44,505 nucleotides of DNA from positions 1 to 44,505 of the forward strand of contig JANWVF010000052.1 of NCBI GenBank assembly GCA_025056965.1, read 5' to 3'. Positions 1 to 8,424 of this stretch are shown piece after piece; the first letter of the stretch is position 1, and each line of letters opens with the position of its first letter. The translations under genes and the position numbers were made by a program. This stretch comes from Thermoflexales bacterium (lineage in GTDB: Bacteria; Chloroflexota; Anaerolineae; J036; Brachytrichaceae). The notes under the pieces were generated by a model. It ran no database searches, had not been told where the DNA came from, and saw only the letters and a list, made by a program, of their open reading frames with translations.

Positions 1-2
1 CG

Positions 3-122
3 TTGAACTTGCTCAAGCTGGAGAAGACGGCCAAAGACAGCTTGGCGGGGAAGCGACAGCGTGCGGGGTGGGACAACGACTACCTGCTCAAAGTGCTCCA
101 AGCGGGCGCAACCTTAAAATGA
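3..122 (+). CDS. C-terminal tail of an ISAs1-like transposase (partial, cut by window edge)
   Basis: An open frame enters from the left edge and ends at the TGA at 120-122, giving 39 residues. The stretch reads LNLLK-LEKTAK, then GKRQRAGWD, then DYLLKVL. From memory this is the typical C-terminal signature of ISAs1-family DDE transposases (LNLLKxEKxxK...KRxxAGWDxxYLLKVL). The catalytic core lies outside the window, so I cannot tell whether the copy is intact. The right terminal inverted repeat should lie between 123 and about 220 but I could not identify it without the other end. It adjoins a lower-GC beta-helix gene, consistent with an acquired segment. Confidence 0.7.
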   Translation: MNLLKLEKTAKDSLAGKRQRAGWDNDYLLKVLQAGATLK

Positions 123-223
123 GTGATGCGTTTCCCCTGCTACATGGCTGCGCAGGGCGCACACCCCATCCGCAAAAGTCAAAAGTGTTATGCTCCAACG
201 AGATACTAAGCAGGTGTGTAGAT

Positions 224-1642
224 ATGATCAAAAGAGTCATCCTCGCCATGCAACTTACCCTCGTGTTGGGCATGCAGGCAGAGCCGCCTCTGTCCGTAAC
301 GGATGTAGTTGACCCAATGGCGCCTGAGGCTTCTCAACAAGTGTTCTACGTTGCTCCCTATGGCAGCGACAGCAACCCCGGCACGGAGTCACAGCCGTGG
401 CGGACGATACGCAAAGCAGCAGAGACGCTGACCGCAGGTCAGACTGTGTTGATCCGTGCAGGCACATACCGCGAGAAGGTCACACCAAAGCACTCGGGAG
501 CGCCTGCAAGGTATATAACCTATGCCGCATATCCAGGTGAGGTAGCCACGATAGACGGAGAGGGGAAAGGCATACCCGATTGGGGTGGCGTCTTACAGAT
601 TCAGGATAGAAGCTACATCAGAGTCATTGGGCTGCGAATCACAAATGCAGGGCCAGGGTTGAATGCAGCAGGCATCTACGTTAATCGTTCGAGCAACATC
701 ATCATCGAACGCAATCACACATACAACACAGTCTCCTCTGGGATCGGCGTGTGGCGCAGCGCAAACGTTGCTGTCTTGAACAATGAGGTGGAACTCGCAA
801 ACAACGACGGTTACCAAGAGAACATCACCATCGCTAGCACCAGCAACTTTGTAGTTGCCGGCAATCATGTTCATCATGGCGGCCCTGGCACCAGAGGGGG
901 TGAGGGCATTGACGTCAAGCACTCTCACACAGGAAAGGTGCATCAAAATCAAGTGCACAACCTGAAACGTGTCGGCATCTACATTGATGCGTGGGACAGG
1001 CACACTTATGACATAGAAGTACATAATAACCTTGTATACAGCATAACATCTGGCGGATTTGCAATCTCATCAGAAATGGGAGGGTTGTTGGAGAACGTCA
1101 CTCTCTACAACAATATCGCATACAACACGAGATATGGTGTCAACATAGGAGTGTATGGAAGCAGCTCGGCGCCAGAGATGAGGCGGATAAGAATCGTCAA
1201 CAACACCTTTGTCAACAATGGCTCTCGCGGCTGGGGAGGCGGCATCCTAGTGGAGAACAGTGGCGTCCATGATGTCCTCATCGCCAACAACATAGCCAGC
1301 GGAAACCTGTCTTTCCAGATAGCGATTGACCCAAGTGTTCCCAGCGGCAGGGTAACGGTCACCCACAACCTGATTCATGGCTTCCGAGGCATCGAAGCAG
1401 GCGAGACCCGCGGGCAGAACTACGTGGAAGGTGACCCTCAGTTCGTCAACCCAAGCGCAGGCGACTTCAGGTTGCGAGCAAACTCTCCTGCTCTCAACAA
1501 AGGCAACAGCACCCATCTGCCAGCCAGCGCCTTAACTGACTTCGCCGGCAATCCCCGAGTCGTGGGCACCGCTGTAGATATCGGCGCCTACGAGTTGTTT
1601 GAGGGAAGCAAAATCTTCTTACCCATGATGCTGCAAAGATAG
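224..1642 (+). CDS. secreted right-handed beta-helix protein (PbH1 repeats)
   Basis: A 472-residue protein. A short N-terminal hydrophobic signal sequence (MIKRVILAMQLTLVLGMQA) suggests export. Next comes the entry motif FYVAPYGSDSNPGT...PWRTIRKAAETL...GQTVLIRAGTYRE, typical of DUF1565/beta-helix proteins, then repeated N-rich turns such as NNIAYN, NNTFVNN and ANNIASGN that mark parallel beta-helix coils. The C-terminal part (DPQFVNP..GDFRL...SPALNKG...DFAGNPRV...DIGAYE) is the common closing domain of these proteins. The last residues, KIFLPMMLQR, resemble a short tail common on exported Chloroflexota proteins. The frame opens further upstream (68), but that part overlaps the transposase tail; the ATG at 224 has AGGTG eight bases upstream and opens directly on the signal peptide. 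GC content is clearly lower than in the rest of the window. The fold suggests polysaccharide lyase or hydrolase activity, but the substrate cannot be read. Confidence 0.85.
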   Translation: MIKRVILAMQLTLVLGMQAEPPLSVTDVVDPMAPEASQQVFYVAPYGSDSNPGTESQPWRTIRKAAETLTAGQTVLIRAGTYREKVTPKHSGAPARYITYAAYPGEVATIDGEGKGIPDWGGVLQIQDRSYIRVIGLRITNAGPGLNAAGIYVNRSSNIIIERNHTYNTVSSGIGVWRSANVAVLNNEVELANNDGYQENITIASTSNFVVAGNHVHHGGPGTRGGEGIDVKHSHTGKVHQNQVHNLKRVGIYIDAWDRHTYDIEVHNNLVYSITSGGFAISSEMGGLLENVTLYNNIAYNTRYGVNIGVYGSSSAPEMRRIRIVNNTFVNNGSRGWGGGILVENSGVHDVLIANNIASGNLSFQIAIDPSVPSGRVTVTHNLIHGFRGIEAGETRGQNYVEGDPQFVNPSAGDFRLRANSPALNKGNSTHLPASALTDFAGNPRVVGTAVDIGAYELFEGSKIFLPMMLQR

Positions 1643-1657
1643 CCTAGAGGCAGTTAG

Positions 1658-1831
1658 GATGTACTCAGCGCAAATCCAACGCGCCTGCAACGTATTCAAA
1701 CCAGTCTTGAACCAGTCTGTTGTCAGCTCGACTCGATCGTCGCCGAGATCAATCGCAACCTAGGTGCGCGAGACAGGCAAGCAGATCTGGTTCGAGTTAT
1801 TAAGGCCGGCCGGGAACTGCATAAACCCTAG
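1658..1831 (+). pseudogene. possible coding remnant without start codon
   Basis: Between the beta-helix gene and the next glycosyltransferase lies a 57-codon open stretch ending in TAG at 1829-1831. Its translation is amphipathic and protein-like (LQRIQTSLEPV, LDSIVAEINRNLGARD, DLVRVIKAGRELHKP), unlike the arginine/serine-rich noise of random high-GC frames. No ATG, GTG or TTG opens it and an in-frame TAG precedes it. It may be the eroded C-terminus of a gene disrupted when the neighbouring mobile segment arrived, or chance. I do not recognise a family. The 207-bp interval contains nothing else I can support. Confidence 0.2.
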
Positions 1832-1849
1832 CTACACTGCGCTTGCTCC

Positions 1850-2641
1850 ATGACAGGCACACACCCACCCCGCATCAGCGCCGTCGTGCTTACGCTGAAC
1901 GAAGCGCGACACATCGTCGCCTGCCTGGACACGCTGGCTTGGGCCGACGAGCGCGTGGTGTTCGACTCGTTCAGCACGGATGCCACCGTCGCGCTGGCTC
2001 GGGAGGCCGGCGCGCGGGTCATCCAGCACCCTTTTGAGAATTACGCGCAGCAGCGCAACGCAGCGCTGAGCGCCGTGGAGAGCGACTGGGTGTTCTTCGT
2101 GGACGCCGACGAGCGCTGCCCGGAGGCGCTGGGGCGGGAGATCCGCGCCGTCGTCGAGGCCGCGCAGCACGACGTGTATTGCGTGCCGCGCCAGAATTAC
2201 TTGTTCGGGCGGTTGACGCTGGGCGCGGGGTGGCATCCGGACTACCAGGCGCGCCTGTTTCGCGTCGGCCGGGCGCGCTTTGACCCGCGGCGCGAGGTGC
2301 ATGAGGTGGCGCAATACGACGGCGCGCCGGGCTACCTGCGCAACGCGTTGATCCACTACAACTACGACACACTGGCCCAGTTTCATGCCAAGCAGCGCAA
2401 ATACGCCCAGTTCGAGGCCGGCATCCTGTTCAAGCAGGGCGTGCGGCCCAAGCCGCGCAACTTCGTGTTGCAGCCGCTGCGCGAGTTTCGCCGCCGCTTC
2501 TTCGCCCTGCGCGGATACCGCGACGGTTGGCACGGCCTGCGCCTGAGCCTGCTGATGGCCTACTACAACTTCGACACGTATCGCCGGCTGGCGCGCCTGT
2601 GGCGCGATCAGACCAGCGATCGCCCGCCGTCCACAAAATAA
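1850..2641 (+). CDS. family 2 glycosyltransferase (WaaE/KdtX-like beta-glucosyltransferase group)
   Basis: A 263-residue soluble GT-A enzyme. It opens with the GT2 nucleotide-sugar strand (ISAVVLTLNEA, residues 9-19), and the metal-binding DxD motif is V-DAD-E at residues 85-87. The middle carries the ARLFR and VHE elements found in the LPS-core beta-1,4-glucosyltransferase-like group (WaaE/LgtF type); the C-terminal 60 residues are basic and aromatic, probably membrane-associating. Length fits the family (about 250-260). A TACACT hexamer at 1833-1838 ends 11 bases before the ATG, so the transcript leader would be only a few bases. Its 3' end overlaps the convergent SDR gene by 34 bp. Acceptor and sugar cannot be inferred. 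Confidence 0.85.
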   Translation: MTGTHPPRISAVVLTLNEARHIVACLDTLAWADERVVFDSFSTDATVALAREAGARVIQHPFENYAQQRNAALSAVESDWVFFVDADERCPEALGREIRAVVEAAQHDVYCVPRQNYLFGRLTLGAGWHPDYQARLFRVGRARFDPRREVHEVAQYDGAPGYLRNALIHYNYDTLAQFHAKQRKYAQFEAGILFKQGVRPKPRNFVLQPLREFRRRFFALRGYRDGWHGLRLSLLMAYYNFDTYRRLARLWRDQTSDRPPSTK

Positions 2642-3339
2642 ACCGCGCCGGTGGCGAAGTCTTCCTCGATCAGGTATCGCACCGTGCGCGCCACATCGTC
2701 CGGCGAGCCGATACGTTTCAGCGCCGACTTCTCGATGGCCCACTGCCGTTTGGCGTCGTCGGCGTCGTCCGGCAACAACACGGTGCCCGGCGCGATGGCG
2801 TTGACGCGCACCTGCGGCGCCCACTCCAGCGCCAACACGCGGGTGAGCGCGACCAGCGCGGCTTTGCCGGCCGCGTGATGCGCGCAGCCCGGCCAGGTCT
2901 GGAAGGCTGAGAGATCGGTGATGTTGATGATGAGGCCGCGGCCCTGGGCAATCATGTGCGGCGCGACGGCCTGCGCCATCATGAAGGGCGCCTTGGCGTT
3001 CAGGTTCAGCTCGGCATCCCACTCCGCCTCGGAGATCTCCAGGGCCGGCTTGCGCAACCAGATCGAGGCGTTATTGATGAGGACGTCCACGCGGCCGAAG
3101 TGTTGCAACGTGGCCTGGGCCAGGGCGCGCACGTCGGCGGCCCGCGTCACGTCGGCCTGCATGGCCAAGCTGCGCACGCCCAGGCGCGCGATGGCGTCCG
3201 CCGTGTCGCGCCACGGTTCGCTCGCCAGGTAGTAGCTGAAGGCGATGTGCGCGCCGCGCGCGGCTAGGTCGAGCGCCACGGCGCGCCCGACGCGCTGCGC
3301 GGCGCCGGTGATGAGGACGACTGCACCCGCAATTTCCAT
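2608..3339 (-). CDS. SDR oxidoreductase, pteridine-reductase-like, with His replacing the catalytic Tyr
   Basis: A 243-residue classical-length SDR. The dinucleotide-binding motif TGAAQRVG is at residues 11-18, the structural NNAS at 89-92 and the closing YFVDGG near the C-terminus. The TGAAQRVG form and the NITD strand resemble the PTR1/FolM pteridine reductase branch, where the catalytic serine is replaced by aspartate; here D142 occupies that place. The YxxxK motif, however, reads H155-A-A-G-K159, so the general-acid tyrosine is histidine while the lysine is kept. That raises doubt about ordinary carbonyl reductase chemistry. The gene is convergent with the upstream glycosyltransferase (34-bp overlap) and divergent from greA, only 38 bp from its start codon. 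Confidence 0.8.
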   Translation of the reverse strand: MEIAGAVVLITGAAQRVGRAVALDLAARGAHIAFSYYLASEPWRDTADAIARLGVRSLAMQADVTRAADVRALAQATLQHFGRVDVLINNASIWLRKPALEISEAEWDAELNLNAKAPFMMAQAVAPHMIAQGRGLIINITDLSAFQTWPGCAHHAAGKAALVALTRVLALEWAPQVRVNAIAPGTVLLPDDADDAKRQWAIEKSALKRIGSPDDVARTVRYLIEEDFATGAVYFVDGGRSLV

Positions 3340-3364
3340 GCCCGGGATTGTGCCTTAAGTCAGG

Positions 3365-3370
3365 TACAAT
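3365..3370 (+). promoter_or_regulatory. greA -10 box (TACAAT), leaderless arrangement
   Basis: TACAAT ends seven bases before the ATG at 3378, which would place the transcription start at or next to the start codon. No Shine-Dalgarno sequence is visible and no good -35 hexamer sits 16-18 bp upstream. The same geometry recurs at other genes in the window (see findings). Confidence 0.5.
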
Positions 3371-3377
3371 TCGGCAC

Positions 3378-3863
3378 ATGACGAGCCCGCACGACTCGAA
3401 CAAGATCTATCTCACTCGCGAAGGCGCACAGAAGCTGCGCGACGAGCTGGCCTATCTGCGCGATGTGAAGCGCCCAGAACTGGCTGAGCGACTGCGCTTC
3501 GCCATCCAGCAGGGTGACTTGTCGGAGAATGCGGACTACACGGCGGCCAAAGAGGAGCAGGGATTCCTTGAGGGTCGCATCCTGGCCCTGGAGCGCATGC
3601 TGGCCGACTGCATCATCCTCGACGAAACGGAGAGCGACCAGGGGGAAGTGCGCATGGGCAGTCGGGTCACAGTGATCGAGGATGGCTTCGACGACCAGGA
3701 GACTTTTCAGATCGTCGGCGTCGCGGAGGCCGACCCGATGAACGGCAAAATCTCGAACGTCTCACCCCTGGGCCAGGCGCTGATCGGCAAGCGCGTGGGG
3801 GCAAAGGTGCGCGTGGTGACGCCGGCTGGCGTCACGGTCTTCAAGATCCTAGCCATCGAATGA
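3378..3863 (+). CDS. greA: transcription elongation factor GreA
   Basis: A 161-residue protein of standard GreA length. The N-terminal coiled coil carries the hallmark LTREGAQKLRDEL and the acidic-tip region QGDLSENADYTAAKEEQ, whose D-x-x-E acidic residues reach into the RNA polymerase secondary channel to stimulate cleavage of backtracked transcripts. The C-terminal FKBP-like domain ends with ISNVSPLGQALIGKRVGAKVRV, also typical. The frame stays open ten codons upstream, but the ATG at 3378 matches family length and follows a -10-like TACAAT by seven bases. It is a single gene, divergent from the SDR and convergent with the FAD oxidoreductase. Nothing looks damaged. Confidence 0.97.
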   Translation: MTSPHDSNKIYLTREGAQKLRDELAYLRDVKRPELAERLRFAIQQGDLSENADYTAAKEEQGFLEGRILALERMLADCIILDETESDQGEVRMGSRVTVIEDGFDDQETFQIVGVAEADPMNGKISNVSPLGQALIGKRVGAKVRVVTPAGVTVFKILAIE

Positions 3864-3912
3864 CGCCGACGACTGGGCCTGCCACAGCGCCCGGCGCCGC
3901 AAAGCCGCCGCG

Positions 3913-5199
3913 TCAACCGATCGCATCGAGCAGGCGGTAATACAGGCCGGCCAGCGGCAGGAACCAAGGGTTGCCGTTATAAAGGCTGGCCGGAGCGGTG
4001 GGGAAAGGCAAGCTGAAAAACGGATTCTCGACCGGCTGGCCAGCGATGCGCCGCGCGACGCATGCGCCCAGGTAGGAGAGCAGCGCTACGCCGTGGCCGC
4101 CGCAGCCCAAGGCATAGTGCAAGCCGTCGCCGGTCGCCCCGGCGTGCGGCAGCAGGTCAAAGGTGAACCCCAGCGTGCCGCCCCAGGCATACTCGATGGC
4201 CACCTCTTTGAGCTGCGGATACACCTCCAATAGGCCGCGCCGCAAGATGGCCGCGCTTTCGCGCACGGTCTCGGCGTTCGGCGGCACGAAGCCGGCTCGC
4301 CCGCCGAAGATCATGCGGTTGTCTGCCGAGAGGCGGAAGTAGTAGAGGAAATTCTTGGAATCGAACATCATGCGCCGATGCGGGCTGAGCCGCCGGGCGA
4401 GTTCCGGCGCAAGCGGAGCGGTGGCGATGATGTAAGAACCGATGGGGATGACGCGGCGCTGCAACCAGGGAACGAGGCGCGTGGTGTAGCCGTTGGTCGC
4501 GATCACGACTTGATCGGCATGCAGCCGACCGCGCGTCGTCGTCACGTCGAATCCCGAGCCGGCGGCGCCGCGCGCGAGGTGCGTCACCTGGGTATGCTCG
4601 AACAGCCAGGCGCCGGCGCGTTCGGCAGCGGCGGCCAGGCCGACGGCATACTGGGCGGGATTCAGCCCAGCGCTCGCCTCGTCCAGCAGCCCGCCGTGAT
4701 ACAGGTCGCTCTCGATCTCCTCGTGCAGATGCGCCTTGTCCACCAGGCGCACCGGATGGCGGAAGTGCGTCTGCAACAGCTCAGCCTCGCGGACGAAGCC
4801 GGCGAAGTGGCCGGGCTTATAGGCCAGCTCGATGTGCCCGCAGCGCCGGAAGTCGCAGGCGATGCCCTCCTCGGCGACGACTTGTTCGACGTAGGCGATG
4901 GCGTCCAGCGACGCGCAGAACAGCGCGCGCGCCGTCTCCAAGCCGAAACGTTTGACGAGTTGGCCGGCGCCGGCCTTCAGCCCGGTGAGCACCATGCCGC
5001 CGTTGCGGGAGCTGGCGCCCCACCCCATCGTCCTGGCTTCCAGCACGGCGACGTGCGCGCCGCGGCGCGCCAGCTCGCGCGCCGCGGCTAGGCCGGTGTA
5101 GCCGCCGCCGACGACGGCGACGTCCACGCGCGCCGGCAGCTCGCGCGGCGCGGGCGAGAAAGGCGCGACGGTGTCGCACCAGAAGGAACGCTCTTTCAT
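3913..5199 (-). CDS. FAD-dependent amine/amino-acid oxidoreductase (DAO family, PuuB-like)
   Basis: A 428-residue flavoprotein. The Rossmann FAD motif VGGGYTGLAAARELA is at residues 30-44, with the ribose-binding E54 after VAVLE. The signature MGWGASSRNGGM (58-69) is shared with gamma-glutamylputrescine oxidoreductase (PuuB/OrdL) and related DAO enzymes. The C-terminal WGGTLGFTFDLLPHAG...YALGCGGHGVALLSYLG is the usual FAD-contact end. The open frame continues 62 codons further upstream, but that part is shadow sequence from the ccmB gene; M at 5199 fits family length. Probable role: oxidative deamination of a polyamine conjugate or amino-acid derivative, reducing FAD. The substrate is not determinable and no putrescine-pathway genes adjoin it. 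Confidence 0.85.
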   Translation of the reverse strand: MKERSFWCDTVAPFSPAPRELPARVDVAVVGGGYTGLAAARELARRGAHVAVLEARTMGWGASSRNGGMVLTGLKAGAGQLVKRFGLETARALFCASLDAIAYVEQVVAEEGIACDFRRCGHIELAYKPGHFAGFVREAELLQTHFRHPVRLVDKAHLHEEIESDLYHGGLLDEASAGLNPAQYAVGLAAAAERAGAWLFEHTQVTHLARGAAGSGFDVTTTRGRLHADQVVIATNGYTTRLVPWLQRRVIPIGSYIIATAPLAPELARRLSPHRRMMFDSKNFLYYFRLSADNRMIFGGRAGFVPPNAETVRESAAILRRGLLEVYPQLKEVAIEYAWGGTLGFTFDLLPHAGATGDGLHYALGCGGHGVALLSYLGACVARRIAGQPVENPFFSLPFPTAPASLYNGNPWFLPLAGLYYRLLDAIG

Positions 5200-5224
5200 A
5201 GGCGGGATTATCGCGGAAGCCGCC

Positions 5225-5907
5225 CTACCCTTCCACCAGATACTCGAACAGCAACGCCCCGGCCGTCCAGAAGATGACGATGAAGGCCAGCTCCACGCCG
5301 ATCCAGGCGGCGAACTCGCCGAGCGGCAGCCGGTCGAGGAAGCCCGAGGTGGCGATGACAGCGGCCACCAGCAGCGGCAAGGCAAGGGGAAAGAGCAGGA
5401 TAGGCAGGAACACCTCGCGGGCGCGCGTGCTGGCCGCCATCGTCGCGATCAGCGTGCCGGCGCCGGCATAGCCGACGACCCCGAGCAACACCACCAGCCC
5501 CACGCCGGGTTGCAAGAGCGTCTCGTCGAACAGGACGGCCATGACTGGCGTGACGAGCAGCGCCACGGCTAAGGTGAAAAGGGCGTTGGTGATCGCCTTG
5601 GCGGCGAAGATCAGGCTGCGGTCGCACGGCGCCAACAACAGCCCATCTATCGCCTGGTTGATCTGCTCGGACGACATCGAGCGCGAGAGGCCGAGCGTTC
5701 CGGCGAACACCAGGGTCACCCACAACACGCCGGGCGTGAGCGGCCGGAAGGTATCCACGCGCAGCCGCAGCGCAAAGTTGAACATGACGATGGCCATCAC
5801 CGCAAACACGATCATCGCGGTGATGGACTCGCGCGTGCGCAGCTCCAGCAGTATGTCTTTGCGGACGATGGCGGCGACTTGACGTAGGGCGGTGCGCATG
5901 GCGGAGA

Positions 5908-5911
<4 letters not shown>
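5225..5911 (-). CDS. ccmB: heme exporter permease CcmB
   Basis: A 228-residue integral membrane protein with about six hydrophobic segments. It carries the CcmB hallmarks: an amphipathic start with KDILLELRTRE, FAGTLGLSRSMSSEQ, LDGLLLAP-type motif (IDGLLLAPCDRS), and GTLIATMAASTRAREVFLPILLFPLALPLLVAA. CcmA and CcmB form the ABC module of system I cytochrome c maturation, which drives release of holo-CcmE. The start is a TTG that overlaps the ccmA stop codon by four bases (TTGA); an in-frame ATG four codons later (5899) is an equally plausible start. No ccmC, ccmE or ccmF is present in the window. Confidence 0.9.
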
Positions 5912-6603
<692 letters not shown>

Positions 6604-6690
6604 GGCAGCGGTTAGGGTCGGCGTCGCGTAGCTTCGTCGGACGGCAACCGGGAGCAAGTGTAGCAGGCGCCGGGACGGGCGGCGGGACGA

Positions 6691-6721
6691 TTGACGATTA
6701 GGGCAGCCTGTGCGATATATG
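6691..6721 (+). promoter_or_regulatory. putative promoter of the SDR/TIM-barrel operon
   Basis: TTGACG at 6691-6696 is followed after 19 bp by TATATG at 6716-6721. The spacing is long, but the -35 is close to consensus and the predicted start lies near 6728, only a few bases before the ATG at 6731. Confidence 0.4.
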
Positions 6722-6730
6722 CGCGTTGTC

Positions 6731-7447
6731 ATGAACCTTCAACACAAGATCGTCGCCGTCGTCGGCGGCGCGACGGGCATCGGCAAAGCGACGGCGGAGA
6801 TTTGCGCTGCCGCCGGGGCGACCGTGATCGTCGCCGACTTCAACGAAGCCGATGGACGCGCCACGGCGTCGGCCGTGGGTGGCGCATTCTTTCCGATCAA
6901 CGTGGCCGACGAAGCATCGGTCGCGGCAGCGTTCGCCGACATCGGCGCGCGCTACGGTCGGTTGGATGCGCTGATCCAGACCGCCGGCATCCTACGTGGG
7001 GCGTTCGTGCCGCTCGAAGAGTTCGACCTGGCCACCTTTAAATCCGTGGTGGACGTGAACCTGATCGGCAGCTTTCTGTGCGCCAAGCACGCCGTCCCCC
7101 TGCTCAAGAAAGCCGGCAAGGGCGTGATCGTGTTGGTGTCATCGGGCGCGGCCATCGGTGGCAGCTCCTCATACGCCTACGGCGCGAGCAAGGGCGGCGT
7201 GAACGCGCTGGGCATCACGCTGGCGAACAAGCTGGCCGCCGACCACATCCGCGTCAACGTGGTGATGCCGGGCAACATAGACACGGCCATGAAGCGATCG
7301 GTCATCGCCGCCGAGCGTGAGCGGCTGGGGCCGGGCGGCGAACAGCAGCAGCTCGAGCTGGGCGAGCCGGCCGGCGTCGGGCGCATCCTGGCCTGGCTGG
7401 CCAGCGACGACGCCGACTATGTGCGCGGCATGATTCAGACGCGCTAG
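6731..7447 (+). CDS. SDR family oxidoreductase
   Basis: A 238-residue classical SDR with the cofactor motif GGATGIG (12-18), acidic D36 after strand beta2 (VIVADF, favouring NAD+ over NADP+), catalytic S138, and Y150-G-A-S-K154. The NNAG motif reads QTAG, a mild departure. Two earlier in-frame starts exist (6710, 6719), but the predicted promoter lies across them, so the ATG at 6731 is preferred. It is followed after 11 bp by a TIM-barrel isomerase-like gene with a strong Shine-Dalgarno, so the two probably form an operon for oxidation of a sugar or sugar acid. The exact substrate is not readable. Confidence 0.85.
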   Translation: MNLQHKIVAVVGGATGIGKATAEICAAAGATVIVADFNEADGRATASAVGGAFFPINVADEASVAAAFADIGARYGRLDALIQTAGILRGAFVPLEEFDLATFKSVVDVNLIGSFLCAKHAVPLLKKAGKGVIVLVSSGAAIGGSSSYAYGASKGGVNALGITLANKLAADHIRVNVVMPGNIDTAMKRSVIAAERERLGPGGEQQQLELGEPAGVGRILAWLASDDADYVRGMIQTR

Positions 7448-7458
7448 GAGGGATCACC

Positions 7459-8349
7459 GTGAAGCTCGGCGTCGCCGGCCAACTGGCCCATCCCGACGAG
7501 CCCGACGCGGTGCTGCTGCCGCCGGATTGGCGCGCGATTGACGCAGCCGCGGCGCAGCGCGTGCGCCGCGCCGGATTTCGCGGCGCACAACTGTTCATCC
7601 ATCGCCCGCTCGAGGCCGACCCCGACGATCTGCAGCGGGTGAAGCGCGCCTTCGCGGCCGCCGAGCTGGAAGTGGCGCAGGTGAACGGCTGGTATGAGCC
7701 GCTATGCAGCTACGACGATGCGACGCGCGCCGAGGGCGTGCGCGGCATGCAGGCGCTGGTGCGCATCGGTCGAATGATGGATACACCTAGCGTCTATGTT
7801 CGGCCGGGCGGGCACAACCCGAACGGGCACTGGTATGCCCATCCGGAAAATCATTCCGCGCGCACGTTCGACAACATCGTGGACAGCCTGCGCAAGGTGT
7901 GCGCCACGGCGCAGGACGAAGGCGTGACGGTGGCCGTGGAGGGACATGTGCTCTCTGCGCTCGACACGCCGCAGCGCGTGCGCGATCTGCTCGACGCCGT
8001 CGGTTCGCCCGCGCTCAAGTTCAACTACGATCCGGTCAACTTCATCGGCACGGTGAAGCAGGTGCACGACACGACGGGTGTGCTGAACGAACTCTACGAT
8101 TTGCTCGGGCGCGACATGGTCGCCGCGCACGCGAAGGATTGCCGCCTGGCCGATCAGCTCGTCGTCCACATCGAGGAAGTCGTCCCCGGCAGCGGCACGT
8201 TGGACTATGTGCTGTTCATGCGTCGCTTTCAGGCAGCTTGCCCGGACGGCTACTTCATCATCGAGCACCTGCCGAACGCGCGCGTGCCGCAGGCGCGCGA
8301 CTTCATCTGCGCGACGGCGCAGCGCCACGGCATCCCCTTGGAGTGCTGA
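7459..8349 (+). CDS. sugar phosphate isomerase/epimerase-like TIM-barrel protein (AP endonuclease 2 fold)
   Basis: A 296-residue protein resembling the xylose-isomerase-like TIM-barrel superfamily. Landmarks are GFRGAQLF near the first strands, VAQVNGWYEPL, VYVRPGGHNPNGHW, the metal-ligand strand VAVEGH, LKFNYDPVNF, VAAHAKDCRL and the closing FIIEHLP; the E, D, H and E residues at strand ends are those that usually bind the divalent metal. The start is GTG at 7459, supported by a near-perfect AGGAGG at 7446-7451. Paired with the upstream SDR, it may act in a sugar or inositol catabolic step, as in many SDR/isomerase pairs. Substrate unknown. Confidence 0.8.
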   Translation: MKLGVAGQLAHPDEPDAVLLPPDWRAIDAAAAQRVRRAGFRGAQLFIHRPLEADPDDLQRVKRAFAAAELEVAQVNGWYEPLCSYDDATRAEGVRGMQALVRIGRMMDTPSVYVRPGGHNPNGHWYAHPENHSARTFDNIVDSLRKVCATAQDEGVTVAVEGHVLSALDTPQRVRDLLDAVGSPALKFNYDPVNFIGTVKQVHDTTGVLNELYDLLGRDMVAAHAKDCRLADQLVVHIEEVVPGSGTLDYVLFMRRFQAACPDGYFIIEHLPNARVPQARDFICATAQRHGIPLEC

Positions 8350-8424
8350 TCGGTGTTGATCGTCAGAGCAACGCACCCCGCCTGTGCGAGTTTGGCCGTT
8401 TGAGATTCAACTTCGAGGATACGC

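Noticed and set aside
1832-3022. 396-codon open frame on the minus strand across the glycosyltransferase and SDR
   Set aside because: Its downstream part is antisense shadow of real genes, its composition is Arg/Ala/His-rich, and there are no recognisable domains. High GC makes such frames common.
3348-3370. TTGTGC as -35 for greA
   Set aside because: Only 11 bp from the -10, too short for a sigma-70-type promoter.
3913-5385. Longer 490-residue form of the FAD oxidoreductase
   Set aside because: The extra 62 residues overlap ccmB in a shadow frame and carry no homology-like pattern; the Met at 5199 fits family length.
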